Below are positions 62,970 through 64,000 of a stretch of 64,000 nucleotides of DNA, in pieces. The notes below the pieces were generated by a model. That model was not told the DNA's origin and made no database searches. It was given only the letters and a program-made list of their open reading frames with translations. The DNA comes from Aliiroseovarius crassostreae. Its GTDB lineage: Bacteria; Pseudomonadota; Alphaproteobacteria; Rhodobacterales; Rhodobacteraceae. The DNA lies in contig NZ_LKBA01000006.1 in NCBI RefSeq assembly GCF_001307765.1, positions 462,001 to 526,000 on the forward strand. The letters are read 5' to 3'. Numbering within the stretch: position 1 is the stretch's first letter; every line of letters begins with the position of its first letter. Position numbers and translations under genes: made by a program.

Positions 62970-63896
62970 CTAATTTGAGTGCAAACGCTCAAGTGTTTGC
63001 AAGAAGAGAGATGTGATCCGATTGGGATTTGGCCTGCGCCGCGTGACGGCGCAAAATGTTGTGCGATAGTACAGTTGGTCAGGCAGAACCGCTTTCATTC
63101 GGCCGCGCTGCACGAACTCCTTGGCAAGGTGATCCGGAAGAAAACCGACATAACGCCCCGACAAGATCAGAATGGACAGCGCATGTTCGCTTTGAACTTT
63201 GGCCGAGCGACGCAGCCCAAGCTGCTGTCCCACATGCAGGTTGGGAGAGTTCACGCTGATACCCGCATAGTTGGTCTGGCGCACGTCAGCCAATGAAAGC
63301 TCAGCATCATTACGCTCGAAGAACTCGTGTTCCTGGCCGCAATACACATACATGTTCTCGCCATAGATCGGCACATAGTTCAGGCTGGGCGACGACCTGT
63401 GCTGCGCGATAATGCCGATATCCAGCCCCCCACCAATCACCTTGGTTTCGATGGCGGTCGGCGGCTCGATCGACAGGTCGATTTCCACATTCGGTGCGGC
63501 TTGGTTAAACGCCGCGATTGACTTCGCCAGCTTCACCTCGGGGTTCGAGGCGCATTGGTCAAAAAATGCGATGCGAATGGTGCCAACCAGCCTCTTCTTG
63601 ATCTCATTCACCTCGGCGCGGAAATCCGATACGCTACTTAATAGGCTGCCGGCGGCCTCAAGAACCTTCGCGCCATCTTCGGTCAGCGCGAATCCCGCGG
63701 GTCCCCGGTTGCACAACCGCAGGTCCAAACGGTGCTCAAGGTCTGAAAGATGCTTCGAAATGGTCGATCGGCCGATGTTCAGTTCGGTCTCAGCTGCGGC
63801 CAACCCCCCGCAATCAACCACTGATTTGAAGATCCGCAGCAACCTCAGATCGGCGTCGCCTATATTATTAACAAGTGAATTCAGCGCCATAGTCAT
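62970..63896 (-). CDS. LysR-family transcriptional regulator
   Basis: A 308-residue regulator: helix-turn-helix at about 15-75 (LRLLRIFKSVVDCGGLAAAETELNIGRSTISKHLSDLEHRLDLRLC), a linker helix, and two periplasmic-binding-like half domains for an effector (IRIAFFDQCASNPEVKL onward). LysR proteins generally bind near the divergent gene and their own promoter; the region beyond 63897 runs off the window, so the target is not visible. It precedes the VOC gene on the same strand but a palindromic element separates them. Confidence 0.92.
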   Translation of the reverse strand: MTMALNSLVNNIGDADLRLLRIFKSVVDCGGLAAAETELNIGRSTISKHLSDLEHRLDLRLCNRGPAGFALTEDGAKVLEAAGSLLSSVSDFRAEVNEIKKRLVGTIRIAFFDQCASNPEVKLAKSIAAFNQAAPNVEIDLSIEPPTAIETKVIGGGLDIGIIAQHRSSPSLNYVPIYGENMYVYCGQEHEFFERNDAELSLADVRQTNYAGISVNSPNLHVGQQLGLRRSAKVQSEHALSILILSGRYVGFLPDHLAKEFVQRGRMKAVLPDQLYYRTTFCAVTRRRPNPNRITSLFLQTLERLHSN

Positions 63897-64000
63897 GTTC
63901 GCAATATGTGAAACTTTGCGCGCACAAGTATATATTTTTGAAACGTTAATGGCAACCTACCCTCTTCGCACCGAGGCGAACGGAGCATTTGTAAAGCGCA

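Overview
The window looks like a chromosomal segment of a marine Rhodobacteraceae (Roseobacter-group) alphaproteobacterium. The evidence is gene content and order: folB-folP-glmM, glyQ/glyS with a small membrane-protein gene between them, metZ behind a SAM-II riboswitch, the divergent zur/znu locus, an extensin-family protein next to tyrC-hisC, a TIGR02466 protein, DUF2927 and XpaC/TelA. Most coding DNA is GC-rich. The AT-rich stretches coincide with mobile or decayed DNA. No rRNA, tRNA or CRISPR array was recognised.

Layout. 1-3 kb: GntR regulator, HAD nucleotidase, UbiH-type hydroxylase and a small membrane protein. 3.2-5.8 kb: an AT-rich accessory patch with a broken SieB-like gene, a Gly/Tyr-repeat protein whose start is tandemly duplicated, and two decayed transposases. 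5.8-13.9 kb: ArsR and two Lrp regulators divergent from ilvC, a frameshifted SRPBCC gene, an EamA exporter, the folB-folP-glmM operon and a SleB-type hydrolase. 14-22.6 kb: pyruvate phosphate dikinase, the glycyl-tRNA synthetase subunits (the beta subunit has an AT-rich insertion) and a SPOR/PG-binding/pseudo-protease protein. 22.7-36 kb: a TPP enzyme, TrkH, FolE2, riboswitch-controlled metZ, YciB, EamA, FtsY, a small kinase, a YhhN protein, a NuoE-NuoF fusion and an AlkB-type monooxygenase.

36.7-42.5 kb is the most distinctive functional block: a 27-residue membrane peptide, XpaC, TelA, a DUF2927 lipoprotein, an SPFH-GYF protein and a membrane-anchored zinc-ribbon protein, all co-directional. 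It resembles a merged envelope-stress module. 43.8-45.1 kb holds an IS5-type element that carries a passenger ORF and has inserted into an array of 17 perfect CTAGAAAA octamers. 45.2-53.4 kb: extensin-like protein, tyrC-hisC, a MarR regulator with its operator, rpsD, a HEPN-like ORF, a Hint protein and an LpxR-like deacylase. 53.6-58.3 kb: zinc uptake genes (znuB, znuC and zur divergent from znuA, with two candidate Zur boxes), followed by an IS5-group element inserted exactly at the znuA stop codon. 58.5-64 kb: an EF-hand protein with an Asp-rich tail, a TIGR02466 oxygenase-like protein, a NarL-type two-component pair, an IS3 fragment, a VOC protein and a LysR regulator.

Two families of dispersed intergenic repeats recur. 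One is a 3'-end element found just beyond four genes. The other is a palindromic element built on AAAGCGTTTCG arms, found near 41.3 kb and 62.9 kb. All functional names rest on motif recognition by eye; no database search was run.
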